43,767 bases of DNA from Gammaproteobacteria bacterium (GCA_030428185.1 JAUICE010000010.1:1-43767), one strand, 5' to 3'; positions 17,984 through 31,600 are shown, numbered from the stretch's first letter. The notes: generated by a model from the sequence alone, not told the origin. Numbers and translations are program-made.

Positions 17984-18656
17984 AAATAGACATTAAATAA
18001 GACTGTACAGGTTGACTTTTATCAATAGCAATATGACTGACTCCTCTTATATGTAGATCTTTGTAAATGTTAATGTTGTAGATTTTAGTGTGGTTGCTTT
18101 TTGCTTTGTACAAACTTCCCCATCCAAACATTAGTTTTTCTAGCTGGCTGCTATTACTCATAACGTTATACACAACTTTAACATTTTCGGGAATATCATC
18201 TCGCTTAGTATTATCAACCGCAATAATTGCTTCTACAGGAATATGAAGTTGGTTTAGTCTTTTAGCAACATTGATTTGCTCATCTGCACCAAAACTATGG
18301 CCGACTAAAATAATTGGATTTCGATCTTTTTCTTTGAAATACATATTCGTTATATGTTTTATGAGTTTTTTTGACTCCAAGTAGGACATTGACGTTGCAT
18401 CATAATGCAGTTGCTCTTTTGTTTTTTTTGCCAATGTGTCCATACCAGTAGAAAAAATACCAAGCAAGCCTCTCATGGCATAAATATGAGGTACTTTCTT
18501 AACTTTATTAGATTTTGCCACTTTAGCTTTAATCTGTTTTTGTGGTGTCCTATCAAATTTTGCACCACCTTTGCCCATCATAACTAAGCATCCTGAAAGG
18601 CTAAAGCTAACACCTAGTAGTAAAAAAATGCGAATAATTGGACGTATATTGTTCAT
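17925..18656 (-). CDS. Lipoprotein with an alpha/beta-hydrolase (lipase-like) signature
   Basis: The 243-residue protein has a lipoprotein signal peptide with lipobox LSGC (C23) and then a basic linker. The nucleophile elbow GHSFG sits at residues 119-123 (S121) after strand NPIILV. D148 (AIIAVDN) and H208 (GVSHIAID) are plausible remaining triad members. Family knowledge suggests an envelope-anchored esterase or lipase. The substrate is unknown. The C-terminus runs 59 bases into the convergent gene at 16721-17983, so the final residues are constrained by two frames. The next gene upstream, mreB, is divergent. Confidence 0.7.
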   Translation of the reverse strand: MNNIRPIIRIFLLLGVSFSLSGCLVMMGKGGAKFDRTPQKQIKAKVAKSNKVKKVPHIYAMRGLLGIFSTGMDTLAKKTKEQLHYDATSMSYLESKKLIKHITNMYFKEKDRNPIILVGHSFGADEQINVAKRLNQLHIPVEAIIAVDNTKRDDIPENVKVVYNVMSNSSQLEKLMFGWGSLYKAKSNHTKIYNINIYKDLHIRGVSHIAIDKSQPVQSYLMSIFKQHAEPQEPHTSAAKNFV

Positions 18657-18823
18657 TTGAATACTCGTTTGGTAGGACTCTAATATTTTTTATATAGCAC
18701 ATCTAAAATAAATGGTCGGAAGCGTTCGCTTTTATTATTACCTAAATTGTATCGTGTCAAAGTAGGCTCGACGCACTGTCTAATTTAAGGTAAAGTGCTG
18801 CAGTTTGGTTGAGTTTTTGATAA

Positions 18824-19876
<1,053 letters not shown>

Positions 19877-19880
19877 GAAG

Positions 19881-20771
19881 ATGAACAAAGATGGTACAAA
19901 TCAATTGTTTGTTAAGGAGCGCTCCCTCTTGGTGCGCTTTCTTTTTCTTGTCATCCTGTCTTTAGCACTTATTTTTTCTGATATACGGTTTGGCTACGGA
20001 GAGCGTTTGCGGCAAACGCTTTTGTTTTTTGTTAGTCCCATACAGTATTTAGTCGATCTCCCTTTAAAAACGGTGCACTGGCTTTCAGATTCTATTTCTT
20101 CTCATAAAGCTCTAGTAGATGAGAATGTTAAACTTAAATATCGTGAGACTTTACTCGAATCAAAGTTACAGCGTATGTCTGAGCTTAAAAATGAGAATAA
20201 TAAATTAAGAACATTATTAAACTACCAAGTGCTAGAAACTGAGAATGACTTAATCGTTAGTGAATTACTAGCAGTAAGAACCTCTCCATATAGGCAGTTA
20301 TTAATTTTAGATAAAGGTACTCACGATGGTGTTCATCCAGGACTTGCAGTGTTAGATGGCAAAGGTGTTATGGGGCAAATTGTTGAGTCAGGACCTTTTA
20401 CATCAACACTGTTACTTGTCACTGATGCTAAAAGCGCCGTACCTATCAAAAATGCACGCACTGGGGATAGAGGTATACTGGTTGGTAGTTATGAGCATTT
20501 GTCCCTACAGCACATGCCAAAGACGCTTGCCGTAAAAGAGGGGGATATCTTATTGACCTCAGGGTTGGGAAGAAGATTCCCTGAAGGATATCCTGTTGGT
20601 GTGGTCAGCTTAGTAAAGCGTTATGAAAACAAACCATTTCTAGATATTGAAGTTAAACCGATTGCCAAGCTTAATCGTTCACGCTTAATGCTAATCATTA
20701 AGCCAGGTAAAGGAAAGCATCAATTAGTTAAAGAGCTGGCATCTCGGTATAAAGAGGAGAGGGCTGTATGA
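19881..20771 (+). CDS. mreC: Rod-shape-determining protein MreC
   Basis: MreC is a bitopic membrane protein that links MreB and the elongation synthases. It has a short cytoplasmic start (MNKDGTNQLFVKERS) and one transmembrane helix (about residues 18-37). A coiled coil follows (about residues 70-115, LKYRETLLESKLQRMSELKN), then the two beta-barrel domains containing GVMGQIVESG and LLTSGLGRRFPEGYPVG. ATG 19881 is chosen because it starts just after the mreB stop. The frame is open to 19839 inside mreB. The length is 296 aa. The stop overlaps the mreD start as ATGA. Confidence 0.95.
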   Translation: MNKDGTNQLFVKERSLLVRFLFLVILSLALIFSDIRFGYGERLRQTLLFFVSPIQYLVDLPLKTVHWLSDSISSHKALVDENVKLKYRETLLESKLQRMSELKNENNKLRTLLNYQVLETENDLIVSELLAVRTSPYRQLLILDKGTHDGVHPGLAVLDGKGVMGQIVESGPFTSTLLLVTDAKSAVPIKNARTGDRGILVGSYEHLSLQHMPKTLAVKEGDILLTSGLGRRFPEGYPVGVVSLVKRYENKPFLDIEVKPIAKLNRSRLMLIIKPGKGKHQLVKELASRYKEERAV

Positions 20772-21247
20772 ATATGCGGCAAAACCTCACTATGTTTCTT
20801 ATGGCAATATCTGCTTTAGTGTTGACAATACTACCGCTTAACGCGCTATCATTTTTAAACATTGATGCTTTGGTGGTTGTATATGCACTATGGGTTTTAT
20901 TTTTTCCAAATACCTGTCGTTTATTCCATGCTTGGATTTTAGGTTTAAGCCAGGATATTTTATACGGTAGTGTTTTAGGAGAGCACGCTTTGTCGCTAAC
21001 GATTGTGGGATTTATATTGCTTAAGCTCATGAAAAGACTTTTCTTTTATGCTCAAGGACATCAGGCAGCATTTATTAGCCTTTTGGTCTTGATGAATGGT
21101 TTTGTTGTGATGATAGTTGAGTTAGTACAAGCGCATCATCATTTTTCATTTCTTGCACTAATCGTCAAGTCATTACTAACCGGGCTTTTTTGGTTAGCAG
21201 TAATTGTTTTTTTATCCAAGCATAGAAGCCCACTTACCCGAATCTAA
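20768..21247 (+). CDS. mreD: Rod-shape-determining protein MreD
   Basis: The 159-residue, mostly hydrophobic protein has five or so helices. The family pattern FHAWILGLSQDILYGSVLGEHAL is visible. MreD is the third membrane part of the elongation complex. Its ATG overlaps the mreC stop by 4 bases, indicating coupled translation. Confidence 0.93.
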   Translation: MNMRQNLTMFLMAISALVLTILPLNALSFLNIDALVVVYALWVLFFPNTCRLFHAWILGLSQDILYGSVLGEHALSLTIVGFILLKLMKRLFFYAQGHQAAFISLLVLMNGFVVMIVELVQAHHHFSFLALIVKSLLTGLFWLAVIVFLSKHRSPLTRI

Positions 21248-21326
21248 AAAGTCCCTTTTAAATTCTATAGGAACAAATGTCATATCGTGATTAGGGATGG
21301 CTCCTAGGGCTGAAGAGTTCTGATTT

Positions 21327-21356
21327 TTGATTCAGATACATACGACGTGATATTAT
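21327..21356 (+). promoter_or_regulatory. Promoter of icd
   Basis: TTGATT (21327-21332) and TATTAT (21351-21356) are separated by 18 bases, and TGA directly before the second box gives an extended -10. The start codon of icd is about 29 bases downstream of the -10, so the leader is short. Confidence 0.55.
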
Positions 21357-21384
21357 CGCTTTTTTATTGTTTAGGAGTACACCT

Positions 21385-22641
21385 GTGAGTTATCAGCATA
21401 TTCAAGTACCTAGCGAAGGTGAAGCAATATCTGTTCATGATGATTTGTCATTACACGTTCCCAATACCCCAATCATACCCTTTATTGAAGGTGATGGAAT
21501 TGGTATTGATGTAACACCTGCTATGAAGAAAGTCGTAGATAGTGCAGTGAGCAAAGCCTACGGAAATGAAAAAAAGATTGCGTGGATGGAAGTTTATGCA
21601 GGTGAGAAGGCTTTCAATACTTATGGTGATGACAACTGGCTTCCAGAAGAAACACTAAATGCAATCAAAGAGTACAGTGTTGCAATTAAAGGCCCTTTAA
21701 CGACACCGGTTGGTGGAGGTATTCGTTCGCTAAATGTTGCTATAAGGCAACAACTAGATTTATATACTTGCCTACGTCCAGTTAGATATTTTGAAGGTAC
21801 ACCGAGCCCGGTTAAAGAGCCTGAAAAAACTGATATGGTTATTTTTCGCGAAAATTCAGAGGATATCTATGCAGGCATTGAATGGCAGGCGGGTACTGAT
21901 GATGCGAATAAAGTGATTCATTTTTTACAAAATGAGATGGGCGTTACTAAAATTCGTTTTCCTGAAGACTGTGGAATTGGTGTGAAGCCAGTATCTAGGG
22001 CTGGAACAGAGCGTCTAGTTAAAAGCGCAATCCAATATGCTATTAATAACGATAGGGAATCAGTGACGTTGGTGCATAAAGGTAACATTATGAAATTTAC
22101 CGAAGGCGCATTTAAAGATTGGGGATATGAAACAGCAGTTAAATTTTTTGATGCAAGACCATTAGATGGTGGTCCCTGGCATGTTCTTAAAAATCCTAAA
22201 ACAGGCCGTGATATCATCATTAAAGATGTGATTGCTGATGCTTTCTTACAACAAATATTATTACGCCCAGAAGACTATAGTGTGATTGCTACATTAAATT
22301 TAAACGGTGACTATATTTCAGATGCATTAGCAGCTCAAGTCGGTGGTATTGGTATCGCACCTGGAGCTAATCTAGGTGATAAGGTGGCTGTTTTTGAAGC
22401 AACTCATGGAACTGCACCTAAGTATGCGGGGCAAGATAAGGTTAATCCTGGATCGTTAATTTTATCTGCAGAGATGATGTTAAGACATTTGGGTTGGACT
22501 AAAGCTGCTGATTTAATTGTTAATGGAGTTGAGGGAGCGATTAAGAATAAAACAGTTACTTATGATTTTGAGCGCCTGATGGATGATGCGACATTGTTAT
22601 TATGCTCAGAATTTGCAGATAAGATTGTTGAGAATATGTAA
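21385..22641 (+). CDS. icd: NADP-dependent isocitrate dehydrogenase
   Basis: The enzyme oxidatively decarboxylates isocitrate to 2-oxoglutarate in the TCA cycle. The 418 residues match the E. coli-type dimeric enzyme. Visible blocks are [28 protein letters not shown] (with the Ser that is phosphorylated by AceK in enteric bacteria), [30 protein letters not shown] and [20 protein letters not shown]. The start is GTG at 21385, since TTTAGGAG lies 7 bases upstream. The frame opens at 21367, but that would place the binding site inside the gene. A clear terminator follows. Confidence 0.97.
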   Translation: MSYQHIQVPSEGEAISVHDDLSLHVPNTPIIPFIEGDGIGIDVTPAMKKVVDSAVSKAYGNEKKIAWMEVYAGEKAFNTYGDDNWLPEETLNAIKEYSVAIKGPLTTPVGGGIRSLNVAIRQQLDLYTCLRPVRYFEGTPSPVKEPEKTDMVIFRENSEDIYAGIEWQAGTDDANKVIHFLQNEMGVTKIRFPEDCGIGVKPVSRAGTERLVKSAIQYAINNDRESVTLVHKGNIMKFTEGAFKDWGYETAVKFFDARPLDGGPWHVLKNPKTGRDIIIKDVIADAFLQQILLRPEDYSVIATLNLNGDYISDALAAQVGGIGIAPGANLGDKVAVFEATHGTAPKYAGQDKVNPGSLILSAEMMLRHLGWTKAADLIVNGVEGAIKNKTVTYDFERLMDDATLLLCSEFADKIVENM

Positions 22642-22661
22642 GGTTTGTTTTGAATCTTTTT

Positions 22662-22690
22662 AACACCGCCTTTTGGCGGTGTTTTTTTTT
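22662..22690 (+). terminator. Rho-independent terminator of icd
   Basis: AACACCGCC (22662-22670) and GGCGGTGTT (22675-22683) form a 9-bp stem with a TTTT loop, followed by T to 22690. It separates icd from clpS. Confidence 0.95.
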
Positions 22691-22749
22691 AAATTTTCTT
22701 AAAACATGATGCACTTTGGTCTAAGGTTATAAATACAGAGAGTAAGGAA

Positions 22750-23076
22750 ATGAGAGACCATTTTTTAGAGGGAAAACTTGAAGAGGGTTTTTTAGAGGCA
22801 AAAGAAGAAAAGACAGCCTTAAAAGAGCCAAAGCGCTATAAAGTAATTCTCCTAAATGACGATTATACACCTATGGAATTTGTTGTTCATGTATTGATGA
22901 AGTTCCTATACATGAACAAAGAAAAAGCAATCAGTTTGATGCTTGATGTGCATAACAAGGGAAGAGCTGTTTGTGGTGTTTTTACTAGAGAAATTGCTGA
23001 GACAAAGATGCAGCAAATCAATCAGTATGCCACATTTAATGAACATCCATTGCTGTGTCAAATAGAGATTGAATAA
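22750..23076 (+). CDS. clpS: ClpA adaptor protein ClpS
   Basis: ClpS delivers N-degron substrates to ClpAP. The 108 residues have a flexible acidic N-terminal tail and the folded core [19 protein letters not shown], including the [10 protein letters not shown] substrate-binding face. It ends near [16 protein letters not shown] precedes the ATG. A TATAAA box at 22728-22733 may be its promoter. clpA starts 30 bases after the stop and is likely cotranscribed. Confidence 0.97.
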   Translation: MRDHFLEGKLEEGFLEAKEEKTALKEPKRYKVILLNDDYTPMEFVVHVLMKFLYMNKEKAISLMLDVHNKGRAVCGVFTREIAETKMQQINQYATFNEHPLLCQIEIE

Positions 23077-23106
23077 TATTTTGATAAGATGCAGGGAGCA
23101 TTCTCC

Positions 23107-25374
23107 ATGTTAAATAAAGAGCTCGAGTTTACGCTAAACCTAGCTTTTAAAGAAGCTAAAGAAAAACGTCACGAATTTATGACAGTAGAGCACCTTTTAT
23201 TGTCACTTTTAGATAACCCTGCTGCAGTTAATGTGTTTCATGCATGCAATGTTAATTTAGAAACACTACGTGATGATCTAAATTCATTTATTGAAGAAAC
23301 TACACCAAAAATACCTGATGACGATATGACGCGCGAAACACAGCCGACACTAGGGTTTCAGCGCGTTTTACAAAGAGCAGTCTTTCATGTTCAGTCCGCA
23401 GGTCGTGCTGAAGTTACAGGAGCTAATGTTTTAGCAGCGATATTTAGTGAGCAGGACTCGCAAGCCGTATATTTTTTAAGGCGCGAGAATTTAACAAGAC
23501 TGGATGTAATTAACTATATCTCACATGGTGTATCAAAGTTTAATCATGATACTGATGGTGAGGAGCCGCTCGCTTCACAGTTTGAAGAAGATATGGCAAG
23601 GGAAGCAAATACTTCTCCTTTAGAAAACTTTTGTATCAATTTAAATCATAAGGCTAAAAAAGGCACGATTGATCCTCTTATTGGTCGTGATAAAGAGTTA
23701 GAGCGTATTATACAAGTATTATGTCGCCGAAGAAAAAATAACCCCTTAATTGTCGGTGAAGCAGGTGTAGGTAAAACGGCAATCGCTGAAGGACTTGCTC
23801 GTCATATAGTTGAAAAACGCGTTCCAGAAGCGATTGCTTCTTGTGTTATATATGCGCTTGACTTAGGTGCGCTACTTGCTGGTACTAAATATCGTGGTGA
23901 TTTTGAAAAGCGATTTAAATCTGTTTTAAAACAGCTTGCCCATGAGAAAAACGCTGTTTTGTTTATTGATGAAATTCATACGATTATAGGGGCGGGCGCT
24001 GCATCTGGTGGTGTGATGGATGCGTCTAATTTAATCAAACCGTTGCTAGCAAATGGTGAGTTAAAATGTATTGGTTCGACCACTTATCAAGAGTATCGAG
24101 GTATTTTTGAAAAAGATCATGCGCTTGCTAGAAGATTTCAAAAAATTGATGTCGTTGAGCCAACCGTTGAAGAAACTTTTGAAATCTTAAAGGGATTAAA
24201 AAAACGCTTAGAAAAACATCATCATGTTAAATATTCTCTACCAGCATTGAAAGCAGCAGCAGAGCTTGCTGACAAGTTCATTAACGATAGATTTTTACCC
24301 GATAAAGCTATTGATGTGGTTGATGAGGCAGGCGCATATCAAAATTTATTAACTGAAAAGAAACGTAAAAAAATGATTTCAGTTTCAGAGATTGAGGCAA
24401 TGGTTGCAAAAATTGCCAGAATACCCATGAAGAAAATATCTGCTCGTGATAAAAACGTATTAAAAAATTTAGAGCGGGATTTAAAATTACTGGTTTATGG
24501 TCAAGATAATGCAATTGAGGCGCTTTCAGCGGCAATAAAGTTATCGCGCTCAGGATTAAGAGAGCAACAGAAACCAGTAGGCTCATTTTTATTTTCAGGC
24601 CCAACGGGTGTTGGTAAAACGGAAGTTACAATGCAATTAGCGAACGTATTGGGTATTTCATTTGTTCGTTTTGATATGTCTGAGTACATGGAAAAACATA
24701 CGGTTTCTAGGCTAATTGGCGCGCCTCCCGGATATGTTGGATACGATGAGGGCGGTTTATTGACAGAAGCGATATCAAAACAACCCCATTGTGTTTTGTT
24801 ATTAGATGAAATTGAAAAAGCACATCCTGATGTATTTAACTTGTTGTTGCAGGTAATGGATCATGGAACGTTAACGGATACCAATGGTAGAAAATCAGAT
24901 TTTAGACATGTTATTTTAGTAATGACCAGTAATGCTGGAGCTGAAAATATTAGTCGCAATAATATGGGATTTGCATCACAAGATCATACCAGTGATAGTT
25001 TGATTGCTATAGAGCATCAGTTTAGTCCTGAGTTTAGAAATCGATTGGATGCAATTATTAACTTTGATCCTTTAGATGGTGAAATTATTAAGCTTGTGGT
25101 TTCTAAGTTTATTATGGAATTAGAAGAGCAATTAACGGCAAAGGGTGTCAGCTTAAATATTGATGATAGAGCACGTGATTGGTTAGCGGAAAATGGTTAT
25201 AACAAAACCATGGGAGCAAGGCCAATGGCGCGGCTTATTCAAGAGAAGATCAAAAAGCCACTTGCAAATGAATTATTATTTGGGAAGTTGGTCAATGGTG
25301 GTCATGTTGAAATTGCACTTGAAAATGATGAGCTTGCCTTCAAAGTCACTTATGAAGCTGAGCATTCAGCATAA
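23107..25374 (+). CDS. clpA: ATP-dependent Clp protease ATPase subunit ClpA
   Basis: ClpA is the hexameric AAA+ unfoldase of ClpAP. The 755 residues show the double N-terminal Clp repeat (about residues 1-145), AAA-1 with GEAGVGKT at 217-224, and AAA-2 with GPTGVGKT at 498-505. A C-terminal D2-small domain includes [24 protein letters not shown]. The start ATG at 23107 has AGGGAG 8 bases upstream. The frame is open to 23089. It is linked to clpS. After the stop comes a 264-base gap before the giant gene, which is AT-rich and has no clear terminator. Confidence 0.97.
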   Translation: MLNKELEFTLNLAFKEAKEKRHEFMTVEHLLLSLLDNPAAVNVFHACNVNLETLRDDLNSFIEETTPKIPDDDMTRETQPTLGFQRVLQRAVFHVQSAGRAEVTGANVLAAIFSEQDSQAVYFLRRENLTRLDVINYISHGVSKFNHDTDGEEPLASQFEEDMAREANTSPLENFCINLNHKAKKGTIDPLIGRDKELERIIQVLCRRRKNNPLIVGEAGVGKTAIAEGLARHIVEKRVPEAIASCVIYALDLGALLAGTKYRGDFEKRFKSVLKQLAHEKNAVLFIDEIHTIIGAGAASGGVMDASNLIKPLLANGELKCIGSTTYQEYRGIFEKDHALARRFQKIDVVEPTVEETFEILKGLKKRLEKHHHVKYSLPALKAAAELADKFINDRFLPDKAIDVVDEAGAYQNLLTEKKRKKMISVSEIEAMVAKIARIPMKKISARDKNVLKNLERDLKLLVYGQDNAIEALSAAIKLSRSGLREQQKPVGSFLFSGPTGVGKTEVTMQLANVLGISFVRFDMSEYMEKHTVSRLIGAPPGYVGYDEGGLLTEAISKQPHCVLLLDEIEKAHPDVFNLLLQVMDHGTLTDTNGRKSDFRHVILVMTSNAGAENISRNNMGFASQDHTSDSLIAIEHQFSPEFRNRLDAIINFDPLDGEIIKLVVSKFIMELEEQLTAKGVSLNIDDRARDWLAENGYNKTMGARPMARLIQEKIKKPLANELLFGKLVNGGHVEIALENDELAFKVTYEAEHSA

Positions 25375-25603
25375 ATGAGTGGTGTTTTTTTCTTGAATTT
25401 TTGTAACGTTAGATAAAAAGACTTATCTGTGAATAGAAAGCTTATCAAGGCTCATAATCTAGCGTTTTCATATAGTTTAAGTATGAAATAAATAAGTTTA
25501 TTGTCATTAAACCCCTTAAGTGACTGTTTATTTTTTAGTTAACTAATTGATTTGGATGATTATATTAATCCGCATTTTTATGAGCATAAAATACACTTTG
25601 CAC

Positions 25604-25609
25604 TATAAT
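25604..25609 (+). promoter_or_regulatory. Putative -10 box for the giant SecA-like gene
   Basis: A perfect TATAAT lies 29 bases before the ATG. At 17 bases upstream the best -35 is TGAGCA (25581-25586), a poor match, so an activator may be needed. The gap also contains TTAA-ACCCC-TTAA near 25508, two half-sites resembling response-regulator boxes, which is only suggestive. Confidence 0.35.
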
Positions 25610-25638
25610 TTAAACTAAGTGAAAAAACAAAAGCACTT

Positions 25639-28600
25639 ATGTCTAGAAATCTTACGAGTCAATATGCAAATATTACGCAATATTTAACAGGTAAAACTAT
25701 TTCAGTTGATCCTGAAATAGTTTTATCTGTAATTTATAAAACTTATGGTGATATTTTTGATTTAAGTTTTATCAATGAGAAGCTTGGTAAAAAAGATTTA
25801 TCAAATACGTATGTAGGTTTTTTCTTAGATGCAGTTAGTAAGATAGATGAATTTGCTGAAGCACAGAAAGAATCAGATTCAAAGTTAACAGAAGAGCAGT
25901 TGTTATTGCGTTTTTTTAGTAATCACTTGCATAACTATTTTACTCTTAATGACCAAAGTGTTTTTATTGATGGACCACCTCACATTGGATATATGGAGCG
26001 CTTGCTAGGTGCTCCTCATGATAAAGAGTTACCCAATATTGGTCGATTGGATTTAGCACGTTTATTTAGATATCACCAAGAAGTTAAAAATGGGCTTACA
26101 TTTCAACGGGATAGTTTTCAGCGTGTTGATGGATATGATATTCCACAAATACAGCACGTATTACGTTTGAGTGAAGCGGAGGCTTTTGGAGAAGATTTAT
26201 TTCAACAGATTTGCCAACAAGAAGTACATTGTCTAAACACTAAAATGAACCAATACAAAAACAGCAACCCCCCTATGGATGCTAATGGGCAACTGTTCTT
26301 CAATACATTATACCTAGAACTACAAAAGAAGTGTGACATTGTCGAAAATTACTCTCAACAATATTTTCAAGCTACACCATGCGAGAAAAATGCCTACTCA
26401 TTTAGTTTTATGTTGAATTTAGAAGATGATTCGACAAAACCTGATAGGTGGGTAAGCATTGATTTACTTCCTAAAAGCGGCTATGACTATCACTATCAAT
26501 GGAGGTTAATAGTATACAGTGAGTTTTCTCTAACTGCTGCAGAGGAGGAAAGATTAAACACTTTTTATGGAAGATTTGGCTTGCTCAATGAACACGGCAG
26601 CCTCCAGGATAAAATTAGCTACCAAAGCGAAATAGGTAAAGCCAGTAATCCGGGTATTAGCTCAGCGATTAAAGTCGTTGGTCACAAACATACGATGACT
26701 GGAGACACAGAGCCAGGCTTAAGTAAAGATAGTTTATCACTTGCTATTGTGAGAGAAATGGGCTTTAGGTTAGGTTGGGACTTGCCTAGTAAGTTAGTAG
26801 AAGGGGTTGATAGTCAGCATATTGCAAGCGCTTTTCAAAATTTTACTCGCCTAAAAAACAAGTATGAATACTTTACAAATTTTGCTGTGTATTTAGAGCT
26901 TTTTGGACTTGATAGTGATGTGAAAGAACTAACAAAAGAGCATATTGAGTATTACATAAAGCATGGTTACCCTAATGTTGAGAAAAATCTCAGATTTAAT
27001 GCTGTTAAAGAAAATGGACACATCAATTTAGATAATATCTATAAGATGAAACAACCTAATGGAGATTTTAGTCCAAACGATATTCATCACTTTCTAACAG
27101 ATACACTTTTTTCGGGTATTGTTCGAGATATAGTCGGAGGAGAGAGAATAAATGAAGGTCATAATGTTTACGCTTTTCCATTTTATAATAGCAAAAGTGG
27201 AACATATGATAAAAAACTTATAGCAAGTTATGTTCTACTGGTTTATCTACAATCAGCAAAAGCTAAAACATCAACAGTTGAAATTCAACTGAGTGAAAGA
27301 AACAAACTAGATAAATCCTTCCTTCCTGATATAAAGAAAGCACTGAGTGATAATCCATTTATAGAAGAGCTCGAAATAGACGCTGAACATAAGGCATTAT
27401 CTAAGATAAAAAAAGAGTTAATGCCTGTTTTTGCACGTAATAAATGGTTAAAGTCACAAGGTTATATTCCTCCTGAACTTGATGATTTCTGGCAGCGCGC
27501 GGCTGAAAAATGGATAAGCTATGTTATCAAGCATCATCATGATTTAAGCGATAGAACCAAACACCAAGATTTTTATACTGCAATTAACGGTATGGGTGGC
27601 GATGGCTTAAATGCATTATTAACTGTTCTTGAAAGCCCTAGAGGTGAAATGTGGGTGGAGACAAAAAAAGGAGATGCGCACTTAAGCCTACATGTAAGTG
27701 CAGAGGCTTTTAAAGCTTGCTATAGTCAGCTACTAAACCATATACAACAAAAACACTATTTTCCATTTAGTCAACTATCTATTGACTGTCAGAACTTAAC
27801 GATATCCCAACTACAAGAATTATTACAAAGCATTGAAAATAACTGTTTGCTTGAGAGTATTGAACTGACCAATCTAGGTGCTGAGCTAGATAAAAGCAGC
27901 CTTTTAACTTATATCACAACAAATAATTTTTCAACTAAGATAGTGCTCTCTGATTTAAACCATGCGGCTGCAGGTACTGAAGAACTAAAATCATATTGGA
28001 ATATGAATGCCCAAGTCGTTTATCAGCGAAACCCACAAACTATGAGTAGGTCGTTAGCAGATAGCTATGAAGATCGTGATGATAATGAGTACACAAGAGT
28101 CTCAAGACAAAAAATTAATGATGTCCTAGAAAAATTTAAGGAAGGGATTAGTCTTCAAGCATTTCAAGGGCAGCAGCAACAGCAACAACAGCAACAACAG
28201 CAGCAACAGCAGCAACAACAACAGCAGTTGCAATTACAAATGTTTCAGCAAGTTAATTTAGAAGCACAGCCCCCTGAGCCAATTACCTATGAGAACATAT
28301 CTACTCGTTTAAGTGACTTTATTCAAAAGGAAGATATTTTATTAGACGATTTTATTAAAAAATTCAAGATAGAAAAAACTGAAGATGAGACTCCTCTGCA
28401 AGCTTGGTTTAGACATATCACTGGAGCGCCATACCCTTGTCTTGCAAGGGGTATCATTAAACAATTTTCAGAAGAATCCATGCAATATATCTTAATGCAT
28501 GCAGATAAATTTTCTTCAGGCTTTTCTTATGAAAATCTACCGGCAGGTTTTTATTTAATTGAATCTGAAGATGAGCGTTTAACGCTTGCTTATAATGATC

Positions 28601-31600
28601 AAGTGGGATACGTACAAGGTTATAGCGATGCTTGTACATTAGTATTGAATGACAGCAAGCCTATAGCCATAGATACAACCTTAGGGACAAACTTTAAGGT
28701 GTTTTGCCAAGAGTCAGAGGAAGCGCTAGCGCCTGATACGAACACGTACTTATCAATATGCCTTTTTGACTTCATCAAAGGTGAGCGTTCGAATATAGAA
28801 GAACTGAATGCATTTTTAGATAATAATGAAAAAATCAAACAACAGTACGATGCCCTCACTGAATTGCAAAAATCATTTGTTCAAAAAAACACGTCAGCCT
28901 TTATTCAAATAGCGGTTTATTTTCCTGATAAAATAGCATCATTTGTAGCATTGCATGAAAGCACTTTAGATGAAGTACATATCCAACTCTTTAAGCAAAA
29001 ACTTGATGTTGAGATATCTATAGATCATCTTCAAGAATTAATCATACATATTGGTTTAGATGAGGATAAAGCGAAATTTATTACTGATAATTTTGCTATT
29101 AAAGACATACAAAAGCTACTCCGCTTATATTTTTTACGCGACGGAAAACTTCGTATTGAAAAGCTTACTGGTGCGCTTTATACCCTTAAAAATAGTATGG
29201 GCGACACATTTGAAACATATTATGACCGCTTTATCTCACCTTTAGAAAACTTTCAACAACTATCAACAGCCGTTGAAATTAATGCCATAGAGCGTATGGC
29301 AAATATGTTTCATCAACCTCAAAAATTAGAAGCTTTTATGGCTTTTTGCACACCACATATAAAGCATACCTATGAGCATCAATTCAGACTATTTTCAGCA
29401 TTTGAAGCTTTAGATAAGGCTGGGTTAATTGTCAGTGCCACAATGTTTAGTGGTATCAGTACGGCAAATATGTTGGTGATATCCGATAGAATATTAACTA
29501 TTTGTCAGCATTTAAACGATGAGGAAAAGCATTATTTTTTAACTCAATTAAATCAATTCGACTTATCATATAGCGGTATTTATTATGCTGTGATTCATGA
29601 TGGAATAAGACGAATTCAGGATCCTGAGCTTAAGTTATCTAAGTTTGAACAAGCGGTATCATCTTATCGTCCCAATCTTAGTGAAGCAGCTCACTGGGAA
29701 GAGGGTTCTAGACTTCTTTATATCAACAGACAACTTGCAAGGTTAGGACACTTAACTCCTGATCAATATCAACAGGCTAAAAAATATTTTGCAAATAACG
29801 TAAAAAACGATTGGAGCAACTTGGGCCACGCAAGGCTCGCTATTCTTTCTTTTTGCCGTATTAAACCTGATGCCAAACTAGAAACAATACTCAGCTCTTT
29901 ATCTGCATCTTCGTTAAAGCTAATTGCCAAACATCTGTTAGATAACCCAGATGTACGTATAGATTTGGCGCATATTACAGAGCTTAATACCATCGACGAA
30001 AATGTGTTAACGGGCATTTTTAAATTCTTCCCCAATGGAGCATTTTTAGATGCGATAACGCTACATTTAGATGCGGGTAATGCAAGCATTCATCAATTAA
30101 TCGCTATAGCCAAAAAATGTAAGGAATATAGTCATACGCAGTCATTAGCTTTAAAGGTCGTCGCATTACTGGCTAAACCTGTAGATTTATCTAAGTTAAC
30201 TCAATTAAATAAACAGCTTGAGGCGTTATCTTCAATACAGCTAAAACAAGCTGAAGTTTTATTAAAACAATTGTTTACATATACACGGGGTGAGGCTAGT
30301 GAAGATTTATTGCATATAGTTGAAGGTGCAATTCTAAAAATAAAACAAAATAATTTTCCTTCTGCTCAGAGTGAGTGCATAGCTGCACTTAAACGGAATG
30401 GATTAGAGTTTGCCCAAGAATCTTTGGGCACATATCGACAAATCAGTGATGAAGAGTTGCGTGAATTTACAGGCACCAATGACTTTACAGAGACTGAAAT
30501 CAATTTGATAACACCATTTTTAAAAAACAATCTTCGCCTCACTATTGATGAGCAATATGCCAAGCGTAATCAACATGATTTAAAGCGATTAAAAATATTC
30601 TTCTTACAATTAAAAGGTAGTTTTGGTGAAGTAGATTCGTTTGAGTCAGTCATACAGCTACTTAATAATTTATCAGACGAAGAGTATTGGGACATCCACT
30701 TTTTTCAGGAAGTGATGGCCACCATGGCGGTAACCCTTCATAAAGGGGCATTTTCTACAGATTTGTTTAAACAAGTCGTTTTAAATGAAGACTATTTTAA
30801 AGCAAAAAGTTTAGAGTCCATTGAGGAGTCTCTACCACAAAGTCTGCAAAGATTTATAGTCACTGTTTTAAAAAAATCAGAGCTCACCCATCAAGAAAAG
30901 GTCGATCTAATTAAAATAGCCTCTAGAGAATATCAGCAAACAAGTAGGCTTGATTTTGCTGAATCTCTCACTTCGGAGGATTTTCTAAAGACAACAGTGA
31001 ATTTTCGTTTAGCGATAAATGCGCATGTACTTTCAACTAAGGCAGAAAATTATCAAGATGTAAAAGCACATATTGAGTTTTTTAAACAGATAGACGATTT
31101 AGATGAGGCGCAACAACTATGGTGGATAATATCTGCGAGCAATCCTAAGATAAGAGCATTAATCAAAAAATACTTTAGGCAATATAGAAAGGATCAGGAA
31201 AAAGATAAACAAATATTAAAAATCATTGCAATCGCTGCAGCTAAAGAGGGCGTGAGTGATGCGCTTATCGAGCGCAAACTAGAAAAAACCATTCAATACC
31301 TAAGCGCTCTTGAACCCAACGAACTTAAAACATTAACTAGAGTATATAAGAATAGCTATTTCCCGCCTGACTTAGACAAGCTGTGGCGAGCAGGTAAAGA
31401 AAGTGCAGGAGTCGGTAAAAAGCTAATATCTATTACCGAAGACTATATCAAACATCCAAATCAAGAGTATCGAGGTGATTACGGTTTAGAAAAGTTTAAT
31501 TCCTCACATCGTAAGGTTGATTTTGCTCGTATGCTTGATGACTGTCGATTTTTACAAGAAGGGAAAAAACTACCTTTGACTAAGGATGAAAAGGATAAAG

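Noticed and set aside
25495-25530. PmrA-like response regulator box before the giant gene
   Set aside because: Two TTAA half-sites separated by 5 bases are too short and too common in AT-rich sequence to claim a regulator site.
28171-28227. Glutamine run as an assembly or frameshift artefact
   Set aside because: The frame stays open for thousands of codons on both sides and the codons are mixed CAG/CAA, so a collapsed or slipped simple repeat is not needed to explain it.
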